Position numbers and translations under genes: made by a program
NCBI RefSeq assembly: GCF_010731815.2
Contig: NZ_AP022593.1
Coordinates: forward strand, 4,898,001 to 4,962,000
Origin: Mycolicibacterium arabiense
GTDB lineage: Bacteria > Actinomycetota > Actinomycetes > Mycobacteriales > Mycobacteriaceae
Direction of reading: 5' to 3'
Length of the DNA stretch: 64,000 nt
Shown here: one piece after another, positions 44,390-51,997 of the stretch
Layout of the letters: each line of letters starts with the position of its first letter
Position numbering within the stretch: the first letter of the stretch is position 1
Notes under the pieces: generated by a model
The model's input: only the letters and a program-made list of their open reading frames with translations
Told to the model about the DNA's origin: nothing
Databases searched by the model: none

Positions 44390-45640
44390 TTGCGTTCGGT
44401 GGAGGAGCAGCAGGCTCGCGTGGCAGCCGCTGCGGTGGCACCCAGACCCGTTCGAGTGGCGATCGCCGAGGCGCAGGGATTGATGTGCGCGGAAGAGGTC
44501 GTCACCGAGCGACCGCTGCCCGGCTTCGACCAGGCGGCCATCGACGGGTACGCGGTGCGCAGCGTCGACGTCCTGGGAGCCGGGGCGGACGACGACCAGA
44601 ACCGCGGCGACCTGAGCCTGCCCGTCATGGGCGTGATCGAGGCCGGTGCCCGCACCCCCAGCCGCCTGCAGCCGCGCCAAGCGGCGCGGGTGCAAACCGG
44701 TGCGCCGATGCCGACGCTGGCCGACGCGGTGCTGCCGCTGCGCTGGACCGACGGTGGCGACTCGCGGGTGCGCGTCCTGCGCGGCGTGCGATCCGGTGCC
44801 TACGTGCGCCGCACCGGGGACGACGTCCAGCCCGGTGACGTCGCAGTCCGCGCGGGCACGATCATCGGCGCAGCCCAGGTTGGTCTCCTCGCGGCCGTGG
44901 GTCGCGAGCGGGTGCTGGTGCATCCCCGGCCGCGACTGTCGGTGATGTCGGTGGGTGGGGAACTCGTCGACACCTCCCGCACGCCGGGCAACGGGCAGGT
45001 CTACGACGTCAACTCCTACGCGCTGGCAGCGGCCGGCCGTGACGCCGGCGCCGAGGTCAACCGGGTCGGGATCGTCGACACCGAGGCCAAGACCCTGCGC
45101 GACGTCGTCGAGGGTCAGATCAACCGCGCCGAGGTCGTGGTGATCGCCGGGGCGGTCGGCGGTGTGGCCGCCGAGAGCGTCCGCACCGTGCTGGCCGACA
45201 TGGGCGAGGTCGAAGTCGCCCGCATCGCGATGCACCCCGGGTCGGTGCAGGGCTTCGGCCAACTGGGACGCGACGGCGTCCCGGTGTTCCTGCTGCCTGC
45301 CAATCCGGTGAGCGCGCTGGTCGTGTTCGAGGTCATGGTGCGTCCGCTGATCAGGATGTCGCTGGGCAAGCGGCAACCGCTTCGGCGTGTCGTGCAGGCC
45401 CGCGCGCTGTCGCCGATCAGCTCGGTCGCCGGGCGCAAGGGCTTCCTCCGTGGGCAGCTCATGCGCGACCAGGACACCGGCGAGTACCTGGTGCAGGCGC
45501 TCGGTGGTGCGCCGGGCGCGTCGTCACACCTGTTGGCGACGCTGGCCGAGGCGAACTGTCTGGTGATGGTGCCGAGTGAGACCGAGGAGGTCCGCACCGG
45601 TGAGGTCGTCGACGTGGCCTTCCTGGCCCAGCGCGGCTGA
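44390..45640 (+). CDS. moeA1: MoeA/gephyrin-like protein (MoeA1; Glp-type)
   Basis: A 416-residue protein with MoeA domains in order: RPLPGFDQAAIDGYAVR (domain I), GTIEAG-like VMGVIEAGAR, RVQTGAPMPTLADAVLPL, then the MoCF-binding domain with VGGELVD and VYDVNSYAL, and LPANPVSALVVFEV before domain IV. MoeA inserts molybdate into molybdopterin, but the orthologue in corynebacteria, Glp, is a gephyrin-like division factor that binds a membrane receptor GlpR. The GlpR/SepX-like gene lies two genes downstream here. Start TTG 44390 (LRSVEEQQA) has GAAAGG upstream and matches the family. Confidence 0.92.
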   Translation: MRSVEEQQARVAAAAVAPRPVRVAIAEAQGLMCAEEVVTERPLPGFDQAAIDGYAVRSVDVLGAGADDDQNRGDLSLPVMGVIEAGARTPSRLQPRQAARVQTGAPMPTLADAVLPLRWTDGGDSRVRVLRGVRSGAYVRRTGDDVQPGDVAVRAGTIIGAAQVGLLAAVGRERVLVHPRPRLSVMSVGGELVDTSRTPGNGQVYDVNSYALAAAGRDAGAEVNRVGIVDTEAKTLRDVVEGQINRAEVVVIAGAVGGVAAESVRTVLADMGEVEVARIAMHPGSVQGFGQLGRDGVPVFLLPANPVSALVVFEVMVRPLIRMSLGKRQPLRRVVQARALSPISSVAGRKGFLRGQLMRDQDTGEYLVQALGGAPGASSHLLATLAEANCLVMVPSETEEVRTGEVVDVAFLAQRG

Positions 45641-45658
45641 CCGACCGGTGGCACGTCG

Positions 45659-46312
45659 GTGAACCTGTTCCGCTCCGCCTCGCTGCATCCGGGCTGGCCC
45701 AAGCCGATCGGTCCGATCCGGGTGCGCGCAGGTCTGGTGAGGCTGCGGCCGGTGCGGTTGCGCGACGGCGGCGTGTGGAGCCGCATCCGGTTGGCCGACC
45801 GCGCTCACCTCGAACCGTGGGAGCCGGTCGCGGAGGTCGATTGGGAAGTGCGGCATGCTGTTTCGTCCTGGCCGTCGATCTGTTCGGGGTTGCGGGCCGA
45901 GGCACGACGGGGCCGCATGCTGCCGTATGCGATCGAGTTGGACGGCGAGTTCTGTGGGCAGTTGACGATCGGCAACGTCACCCATGGCGCGTTGCGGTCG
46001 GCCTGGATCGGCTACTGGGTGGCTCGCCAGTTCAACGGCGGAGGAGTGGCGACCGCGGCGCTCGCGCTGGGCGTCGATCACGGCTTCAGCGGGGTGATGC
46101 TGCACCGGATCGAGGCGACGGTGCGGCCGGAGAACGCGCCGAGTCGCCGGGTGCTGGCCAAGACCGGGTTCCGTGAAGAGGGTCTGCTGCGGCGCTACCT
46201 GGAGGTCGACGGCGCGTGGCGCGACCATCTTCTGGTGGCGCTGACCGTCGAGGAACTGCAGGTGTCCGCAACGGCAGCGCTGGTCCGGTCCGGGCGAGCG
46301 AACTGGGCGTGA
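45659..46312 (+). CDS. rimJ: GNAT family acetyltransferase, RimJ-like (Rv0995-like)
   Basis: A 217-residue N-acetyltransferase fold protein. RVRAGLVRLRPVRLRDGGVW starts the domain, CGQLTIGNVTHGALRSAWIGYWV provides strands 4-5, QFNGGGVATAALALGVDHGF carries the acetyl-CoA pyrophosphate loop (Q-x2-G-x-G/A pattern) and VRPENAPSRRVLAKTGFREEG the terminal motif. It may acetylate ribosomal protein or other N-termini. GTG 45659 is 19 bp after moeA1. Placement between glp and glpR orthologues is conserved. Confidence 0.9.
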   Translation: MNLFRSASLHPGWPKPIGPIRVRAGLVRLRPVRLRDGGVWSRIRLADRAHLEPWEPVAEVDWEVRHAVSSWPSICSGLRAEARRGRMLPYAIELDGEFCGQLTIGNVTHGALRSAWIGYWVARQFNGGGVATAALALGVDHGFSGVMLHRIEATVRPENAPSRRVLAKTGFREEGLLRRYLEVDGAWRDHLLVALTVEELQVSATAALVRSGRANWA

Positions 46313-46447
46313 AACCTGTTGCAGATGTGACACCAGTGGCGAATGTGCTTGTAGAAGGAGAATTACAGGTGTGTAATTGTCCTCGGCGCGTCCCCCCTCG
46401 ATGCGCTGGTCGTCAGACCTAGCCTGAAGGGGAAAGGAGCCGGCGCA

Positions 46448-47641
46448 ATGCCAAGCATCCCCCAATCCCTCCTGTGGATCTCCCTCGTCGTGCTCTGGCT
46501 GTTCGTCCTCGTCCCGATGCTCATCAGCAAGCGGGACACCGTGCGCCGGACGAGCGACGTCGCGCTGGCCACCCGGGTGCTCAACACCGGTCGCGGCGCG
46601 CGACTGCGCAAGCGCGGGCCGGCCGCCGGACACTTCAGCGACCCCGACTGGCGCCCCACCCACGAAGACCTCGACGAGTACGACGACGGTTACGACGGGG
46701 ACGACGCCGAGACCGCACCCCGCAAGGCCGTCGTGCTGGCCGCGAGCGCGGTGTCGACCGAACCCGACTACCTCGACGTCGACGTCGTCGAGATGGATTC
46801 CGGCGCACTGCCGGTGGGAGCCACGGCCCAACCGGAGGCCGACGAGCCCCAGCTGCCGCTCGACTTCCACGCCGAGTCCGACGAGGACGTCCCGGCCGAA
46901 CCCGAGTACGTCGCGGCCGAGGCTGGGCCTCCCACCGCCGCCATCCGCACCCGCGCCGACGCCGAGTTCTCCGACGACACCGGTGAGTTCGAGGCCGTCG
47001 AGCCCGACGTCCGTGCGGCGGCCGAACCCGCCGCCGTGGTCGAAACCGACGCCGCCTCCATAAGCGACGCCGCCTTCGAGACCGATGAGGACACCGACGG
47101 ACTCGAGGCGATCGACGACGGCACCGACCACGACTACGAGTACGTCGACGACTCGTCGGGCCTGGAAGCCGAGTCCGACGGTGAGCCGAAGCTGGCCGAC
47201 TCCATGTCGCGAGCCCGCACCAACCGCTACGAGACGAAGACGTCCGTGGCCGTCCGCGAGCGCAAGTTCGCGTTCCGCAAGCGCATGCTGATGGCGATGT
47301 CGGTACTGCTGCTCGCATCGGCCGTGGCGTCCTATGTGGTGACTCCGAGCCTGTGGTGGCTGTGCGGCACCATCGGCGTCGTCACCGTTCTCTACCTCGC
47401 CTATCTGCGACGGCAGACCCGGATCGAAGAGCAGTTGCGACGCCGTAGGGCGCAGCGCATGGCTCGGTCGAGGTTGGGGGTGGAGAACACCGACGACCAG
47501 GAGTTCGACGTCGTCCCTTCACGACTGCGTCGCCCAGGATCAGTGGTCCTGGAGATCGACGACGAGGATCCGATCTTCGAGCATCTCGAGTACACCCGGC
47601 TCGAGCGTGACTACGACCTGCCCCGAGCGGCGGGCCAGTAG
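46448..47641 (+). CDS. SepX/GlpR-like membrane cell-division protein (Rv0996-like)
   Basis: A 397-residue protein. One N-terminal transmembrane helix (LLWISLVVLWLFVLVPMLI, about 8-26) is followed by KRDTVRRTSDVALATRVL, the signature of the SepX/GlpR family, then a long acidic disordered region (about 55-265), two further transmembrane helices (about 280-298 and 302-318: LLLASAVASYVV, WLCGTIGVVTVLYLAYL) and a basic tail. GlpR is the receptor for the gephyrin-like Glp in corynebacteria and SepX organises division in Streptomyces. AAAGGAG stands 10 bases before the ATG. Confidence 0.88.
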   Translation: MPSIPQSLLWISLVVLWLFVLVPMLISKRDTVRRTSDVALATRVLNTGRGARLRKRGPAAGHFSDPDWRPTHEDLDEYDDGYDGDDAETAPRKAVVLAASAVSTEPDYLDVDVVEMDSGALPVGATAQPEADEPQLPLDFHAESDEDVPAEPEYVAAEAGPPTAAIRTRADAEFSDDTGEFEAVEPDVRAAAEPAAVVETDAASISDAAFETDEDTDGLEAIDDGTDHDYEYVDDSSGLEAESDGEPKLADSMSRARTNRYETKTSVAVRERKFAFRKRMLMAMSVLLLASAVASYVVTPSLWWLCGTIGVVTVLYLAYLRRQTRIEEQLRRRRAQRMARSRLGVENTDDQEFDVVPSRLRRPGSVVLEIDDEDPIFEHLEYTRLERDYDLPRAAGQ

Positions 47642-47673
47642 CCGGTGGTTTTCTCGCCGGGCAGGGTGACTGA

Positions 47674-47679
47674 TAACCT
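47674..47679 (+). promoter_or_regulatory. Candidate -10 element of the tRNA-Ala gene
   Basis: TAACCT fits TANNNT and lies 12 bp before the first base of the tRNA, leaving a short 5' leader for RNase P. No -35 is clear. Confidence 0.35.
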
Positions 47680-47691
47680 GTACCGGCACTA

Positions 47692-47764
47692 GGGGCTATG
47701 GCGCAGTTGGTAGCGCGACTCGTTCGCATCGAGTAGGTCGGGAGTTCGATTCTCCCTAGCTCCA
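47692..47764 (+). tRNA. tRNA-Ala (anticodon CGC)
   Basis: A 73-nt cloverleaf. The acceptor GGGGCTA pairs with TAGCTCC and includes the G3-U70 wobble, the alanine identity element; the D arm is GCGC-AGTTGGTA-GCGC; the anticodon arm ACTCG-TTCGCAT-CGAGT gives anticodon CGC reading GCG; the T arm is GGGAG-TTCGATT-CTCCC; the discriminator is A. CCA is not encoded. Confidence 0.97.
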
Positions 47765-47770
47765 CAGAAT

Positions 47771-47803
47771 AGGACCAGGTCAGAAGGTTGGCCTGGTCCT
47801 TTT
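47771..47803 (+). terminator. Intrinsic terminator after tRNA-Ala
   Basis: aggaccaggt (47771-47780) pairs with gcctggtcct (47791-47800) and is followed at once by TTT, making a TTTT run. It is the most classical intrinsic terminator in the window. Confidence 0.85.
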
Positions 47804-48007
47804 GCCTTCGGTCCGGCCGCCGTGTGGCCGAGGTGGCGGTGACTGCAGTGTCGTGAAGAAGCTGTACCACAGCGCCAGAGGAGTTCGGGTCAGCCAGTGT
47901 GCGGCAAGGGGATCCGAAGTGCTCAGCCCAACCATCTCAGTGGCGAAGTGCTCGAAGTCTTCAGCCAGTGCCCATCGGCGCGCAGCGGCAGGTCCATCGT
48001 GACGCAC
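47780..48007 (-). CDS. Possible small protein divergent from the P450
   Basis: A 75-codon frame starting at GTG 48007, immediately next to the palindrome at 48019-48038 and divergent from the P450. The middle (LAEDFEHFATEMVGLS, HWLTRTPLALWYSFFTTL) has ordinary hydrophobic patterning, but the end runs into the tRNA terminator stem and looks non-coding. It may be a small gene, a remnant of a longer gene cut off by the tRNA region, or chance. I recognise no family. Confidence 0.25.
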   Translation of the reverse strand: MRHDGPAAARRWALAEDFEHFATEMVGLSTSDPLAAHWLTRTPLALWYSFFTTLQSPPPRPHGGRTEGKRTRPTF

Positions 48008-48014
48008 TAGGCCG

Positions 48015-49322
48015 ATGTACCATACTAAAAAGTATGGTGCTGGCAGAACGGTTCACGCGAAGCCACGTCCTGCCGCATGTCCATCCCCGGCCTTGGAGGA
48101 AGTCCTGAAGTCGATCGACGTCATTCCCAACTCGGCGAACCCGAGCCCGTTCTGGGACCAAGGCATCGCTGCTCGCCTGAGCGCATTCCACGCTCGCCGG
48201 GACCGCAGCGGCGGTGTCGAGTTCGTCGAACCCGACGATGGGACCGGCTTCTGGTCGGTGACCTCGTACCACTCCGTGAGGGCGGTGACCCGGGCTCCGG
48301 AGACGTTCACCAGCACGCAGGGCTTCTCGATGGACGACATGCCCGCCGACGTGCTTCAGATGCTCGGATCGATCATCGCGATGGACGCCCCCAAACATCA
48401 GCAGTATCGGCGGCTCGTACAGGTCGCCTTCTCGCCGCGCGCGATTCGTCGAATGACCGACTACGTGGACGATCTCGCCACCCAGATCGTCGATCGGTTG
48501 CGCGACGAGCGGCACTTCGACTTCGTCGAGACCGTGGGGGCGCACCTGCCTTTTCAGGTCATCTCGGACCTGCTGGACATCCCGCAGTCGGATCGCCCGC
48601 GCCTGCGGGAACTCATCGACCTCATCCTCGGCGTGAACGACGGCGACGTGAGTGACGCCACCACGAGCCTGAACGCCGTGGTCGAATTCTTCGACTACAC
48701 GATGACATTGGGCGAGCAGCGCCGTCGATCCCCGGGCGACGACATCACGTCGACGCTGATGCACAGCGAGGTGGACGGCAAGAGGCTCTCGCCGCAGGAG
48801 TTCGGGTCCTTCGTGATCCTGCTTGCCGCCGCGGGCAACGACACGACGAGGACCGGCCTTGCGTGGGCCATGCATCTCCTGAGCGAACATCCCGACCAGA
48901 AGCGGGCTCTCGCTTCGCGTTTCGAGGACTTGCAGGCCAATGCCATCGAGGAGGTCCTGCGCTGGTCTTCTCCCGTGCTTCACATGCGACGCACCGCGAC
49001 GACTGACACCATGCTGGGTCCGCACGAGGTGAGGGCCGGAGACAAGCTGGTGGTCTGGTACCTGGCTGCGAACCACGATCCGGCGGTATTCGCCGAGCCG
49101 GATCGGTTCGACATCCACCGTGCGAACGCCCGCGATCACCACGCATTTGGTGCAGGCGGTCCGCACTACTGCCTCGGTGCGAATCTGGCCCGCATGGAGA
49201 TGCGGGTGGTGCTCGGCAAGCTGCTCGCAGCGTTCCCGGATCTGCACGCGACGGCACCACCGGATCTGCTGCGGTCCACCTTCGTCAACGGCGTCAAGTC
49301 CATGGCGTGCACGACCGCGTGA
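48015..49322 (+). CDS. Cytochrome P450
   Basis: A soluble bacterial P450 of up to 435 residues. The I-helix oxygen-activation motif AAAGNDTTRTG, the K-helix E-x2-R in EEVLRWSSPVL and the haem-ligand loop FGAGGPHYCLGANLAR (Cys thiolate) are intact, so it is predicted active with an unidentified ferredoxin and reductase. The substrate is unknown; mycobacterial relatives oxidise lipids or sterols. The start is uncertain: ATG 48015 would place the operator palindrome inside codons 2-8, so the next in-frame start, TTG 48093 (409 residues), is quite possible. Confidence 0.9.
   Translation: MYHTKKYGAGRTVHAKPRPAACPSPALEEVLKSIDVIPNSANPSPFWDQGIAARLSAFHARRDRSGGVEFVEPDDGTGFWSVTSYHSVRAVTRAPETFTSTQGFSMDDMPADVLQMLGSIIAMDAPKHQQYRRLVQVAFSPRAIRRMTDYVDDLATQIVDRLRDERHFDFVETVGAHLPFQVISDLLDIPQSDRPRLRELIDLILGVNDGDVSDATTSLNAVVEFFDYTMTLGEQRRRSPGDDITSTLMHSEVDGKRLSPQEFGSFVILLAAAGNDTTRTGLAWAMHLLSEHPDQKRALASRFEDLQANAIEEVLRWSSPVLHMRRTATTDTMLGPHEVRAGDKLVVWYLAANHDPAVFAEPDRFDIHRANARDHHAFGAGGPHYCLGANLARMEMRVVLGKLLAAFPDLHATAPPDLLRSTFVNGVKSMACTTA
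48019..48038. promoter_or_regulatory. Palindromic operator at the P450 promoter
   Basis: accatact (48019-48026), aaaa, agtatggt (48031-48038): perfect 8-bp arms in a locally AT-rich island, typical of a TetR-family or other dimeric repressor site. No such regulator is encoded next to it. Confidence 0.6.
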
Positions 49323-49328
49323 GCGCCG

Positions 49329-49742
49329 TCAGCGTGGGGGATCGCCGCCGTCTGCCGGTGCGCGAAACGTCAGCGACACTCGCGTGCCGTTCGTGTTGGT
49401 GTAGAGGCCGACGTGAGAACTCATCGCACGCATCAGGGCAAGACCACGGCCACGCGAGACGTCGGTCTTCGACGTGTCCGTCTTCCATCGGCCGAAGTCC
49501 TCGACGGTGATGCAGATGGACTGCGAGTCGACGTCGGCCGATACGCGGACGGCGCCCGCCGCTGCGCCCACGTAGGCGTGCTCGATGCTGTTGCTGCATG
49601 CCTCGTTGACCACGAGGATGATGTCGCCGATCCGCTCGTCGGGCGTCCCGAGCGACGACAACCAATCCGCTACCTGTTCGCGTACGGCCGACAGCGACTC
49701 CGCGCGCGCCGGAACGACGAGATGTAGCCGGGATGGAGTCAT
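49329..49742 (-). CDS. RsbW-type anti-sigma factor / serine kinase
   Basis: A 137-residue GHKL ATPase-domain protein. VVNEACSNSIEHAYVG is the N-box with the Mg-binding Asn, VEDFGRW is the G1 region and VSRGRGLALMRAM the G2 lid, as in RsbW/SpoIIAB proteins that bind sigma factors and phosphorylate STAS antagonists. The start is ATG 49742. It is divergent from a STAS-domain gene with a shared 207-bp promoter region, so the two are the natural kinase-substrate pair. No sigma gene adjoins; a SigF-class sigma lies at 55.5 kb. Confidence 0.9.
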   Translation of the reverse strand: MTPSRLHLVVPARAESLSAVREQVADWLSSLGTPDERIGDIILVVNEACSNSIEHAYVGAAAGAVRVSADVDSQSICITVEDFGRWKTDTSKTDVSRGRGLALMRAMSSHVGLYTNTNGTRVSLTFRAPADGGDPPR

Positions 49743-49949
49743 CGCCGTACCGGCGGACGCCGAACGCGAGCTACGTCAGTCGTCATCCAAGCTCCCGCGG
49801 TGTGGTCGTCCCCTTGGGGAGTTACTTTCACGTCGGAGGGGCGACTCAAACATCGGCTAGAGTCGACTTGGGTTCAGACCGGAGTCCTTCGAACTGTATG
49901 TCCGCTTGCGCGTGACGTTTGCGTCGTGAGAATGAAGGGTCGGTCGACG

Positions 49950-50312
49950 ATGCCCCCGAATCCGGTCGTCACACGCGAGGAACGTCGCGATCGCGACGTC
50001 ACCGCGCTGTTCGTGGAGGGCGACGTCGACCTGGCCACGGCACCGCTAGTCGAAGAGGCCGTCACGGCCGCCGTTGCGTCCCCTGGACGTGCACTGATCA
50101 TCGATCTGACGGGCGTGACGTTCATGGGCTCGGCAGGTCTGCGCGTGCTGGTACTCGCTGCACAGGAACTCGACCCAGCGGTCTTCTACGCCGTCGTCGC
50201 CGACTCACCGGCCACGCGCAGACTGATCGAGGTGACCGCGTTGAACGAAATGTTCGCCACCTTCCCGACACTGGACGCAGCGCTCGCCGCCTTCGAGGCC
50301 GAAGCGTCCTGA
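49950..50312 (+). CDS. STAS-domain anti-sigma factor antagonist
   Basis: A 120-residue SpoIIAA/RsbV-like protein. ALFVEGDVDLATAPLVEEAV opens the domain and IIDLTGVTFMGSAGLRVLVLA contains the phosphorylatable Ser (in MGSAG). When unphosphorylated it should release a sigma factor from its anti-sigma kinase. ATG 49950 has AAGGG about ten bases upstream; ATG 49932 is the alternative. It ends one base from the stop of the convergent SDR gene. Confidence 0.9.
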   Translation: MPPNPVVTREERRDRDVTALFVEGDVDLATAPLVEEAVTAAVASPGRALIIDLTGVTFMGSAGLRVLVLAAQELDPAVFYAVVADSPATRRLIEVTALNEMFATFPTLDAALAAFEAEAS

Positions 50313-50313
50313 T

Positions 50314-51051
50314 TCACAACTGAGACGCACCTCCGTCGACGGCCAGTTCCGTGCCGGTGGTGTAGGTGGCGTCGAACGCGAGGAAGATGATCGCCTTCGC
50401 CACTTCCTCGGCCTCGCCCACGCGCTGCATCGGGTTGTCGGCGGCCATCTGACCGAGGAATTGCCGGGCCTCGTCGCGAGGCATGTTGCGCTCCAGGATG
50501 CCGGTGTCGATCGGGCCGGGGGACACGGCGTTGACGCGGATGCCCCGGCCGATCAGCTCGCGGGCGAACGTCCGCGTCATCGACCGCAGCGCCGCCTTGG
50601 TCGCCGAGTACACGCTCGTCGACGCGATGCCCTTGACGTGGCTCACCGACGTCGTCAGCACGACGGCGCTGCCAGGGGGCATGAGCGGCAGGAACCGCTG
50701 CAGTGTGAAGAAGGGCGCCTTGGCGTTCAGATCGAACAGTTCGTCGTACGACGACTCGGTGGTCTCGTCGAGTGTCGCGATCAGAGTTCCGCCTGCGTTG
50801 AGCACCAGCAGGTCGACGCCGCCGAACTCGGTGGCCGCGCGATCGGCCAGTGCGGCTATGCCGGTGACCGCGTCACTGTGCTCGACGATCGCCGTCGGAC
50901 CCAGCTCGGCTCTCGCGGCATCGAGGGACGCCGCGGAACGGCCGGTGACGAGGACGCGAGCGCCGCCACCCACCAGTGCCTTCGCGGTGGCGAGGCCGAT
51001 GCCGCTGGTTCCTCCCGTGATGACGACTCGTTTGCCTTCGAAGGTGGTCAT
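50314..51051 (-). CDS. SDR family oxidoreductase
   Basis: A 245-residue classical short-chain dehydrogenase: TGGTSGIGLA (dinucleotide-binding glycines), VLNAGG, catalytic Ser in LTTSVSH and Y-x3-K in YSATKAAL, and VSPGPIDTGI. Arg in VTGRSAAS suggests NADP preference. The substrate is unknown. It follows a similar SDR (51080-51850) with a 28-bp gap; the two share many motifs, suggesting an old duplication, and both appear controlled with the divergent LysR gene. Confidence 0.9.
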   Translation of the reverse strand: MTTFEGKRVVITGGTSGIGLATAKALVGGGARVLVTGRSAASLDAARAELGPTAIVEHSDAVTGIAALADRAATEFGGVDLLVLNAGGTLIATLDETTESSYDELFDLNAKAPFFTLQRFLPLMPPGSAVVLTTSVSHVKGIASTSVYSATKAALRSMTRTFARELIGRGIRVNAVSPGPIDTGILERNMPRDEARQFLGQMAADNPMQRVGEAEEVAKAIIFLAFDATYTTGTELAVDGGASQL

Positions 51052-51079
51052 GGGTGTGCCTTTCCGTTGTCCTGCAATG

Positions 51080-51850
51080 TCATCGACGTGTTCGCCGATC
51101 CAGACGACCGCATAGTTGGGACTCGCCGCCGTCGACGACCAATTCGATGCCTGCGACGAACGTGGCCTCGAAGGCCAGGAAGGCCACCGCCGGGGCGAAC
51201 TCGTCGGGATGGCCGAACCGCTGCATCGGGCTGCTCGCGGTGAACTGGGCCTTGAGGAGTTCGGCTCGCTCCGGCGCCTCCTTCTCCAGCTTTCCGGTGT
51301 CGATGGAGCCGGGGCTGATCGCGTTGACGCGGATCCCCCTCGGCAGTAGTTCCCGGCTCAGCGTGCGCGCCATCGACCGCAGCGCTGCCTTGCTGGCCGA
51401 GTAGACGCTGAGCCTGTCCCACCCCGTTCGGTTGGCGATCGACGTCGTCAACACCACGCCGCTGCCCGGAGCGAGCAGCGGTGCCAGCTTCTGCACGGTG
51501 AAGAACGGACCCTTCGCGTTGATCGCGAACACGTCGTCGAAGGTCCGTTCGGTGACGTCCTCGAAGGCGTCGAAGCTGCCGATGCCCGCGTTCACCACCA
51601 GCGCGTCGATGGTGCCGAACTCGGCGGCGGCCCGGTCGGCCAGCGCGTCGATGTCGGTGAGCGAACTCGCATCGCTTCGTACCGCGACACCGCGGTCGCC
51701 GAGTCGGTGAGCGGCGTCCGCCAGTGTCTCGCTGGTCCGCCCCGTCACCATGACGCGTGCGCCCTCGTCCACCAGGTATCGGGCGGCCGCCAGTCCGAGC
51801 CCGCTGCTGCCACCGGTGATGACGACGTTCTTGCCGTCGTACCTGCCCAT
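51080..51850 (-). CDS. SDR family oxidoreductase
   Basis: A 256-residue short-chain dehydrogenase with TGGSSGLGLA, VVNAGIG, LTTSIAN (Ser) and YSASKAAL (Tyr/Lys), then ISPGSIDTGK. A basic C-terminal extension (RLDRRTRR) goes beyond the usual DGGESQL end. ATG 51850 is the first codon of homology; the frame continues upstream through the divergent promoter without support. It is first in a two-gene unit divergent from a LysR regulator. Confidence 0.9.
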   Translation of the reverse strand: MGRYDGKNVVITGGSSGLGLAAARYLVDEGARVMVTGRTSETLADAAHRLGDRGVAVRSDASSLTDIDALADRAAAEFGTIDALVVNAGIGSFDAFEDVTERTFDDVFAINAKGPFFTVQKLAPLLAPGSGVVLTTSIANRTGWDRLSVYSASKAALRSMARTLSRELLPRGIRVNAISPGSIDTGKLEKEAPERAELLKAQFTASSPMQRFGHPDEFAPAVAFLAFEATFVAGIELVVDGGESQLCGRLDRRTRR

Positions 51851-51929
51851 TTCGTCGATCCTCTCGTCGCATTCGTCCCCTCGAGTCTTCGACCGCGGGT
51901 GGATGGTGTCCAAGACCTGGTTCGCATCC

Positions 51930-51952
51930 CGCCATGCCGAATCGGCATGGCG
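51930..51952. promoter_or_regulatory. Perfect palindrome between SDR and LysR genes
   Basis: Ten-base arms CGCCATGCCG (51930-51939) and CGGCATGGCG (51943-51952) around AAT, roughly midway in the 147-bp divergent intergenic region. LysR regulators usually bind such a site to repress themselves and activate the divergent target. Confidence 0.7.
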
Positions 51953-51997
51953 AGGAATACCTCCGGCCACCGACCGGGTTGGGAGGGTCATGCGGGT

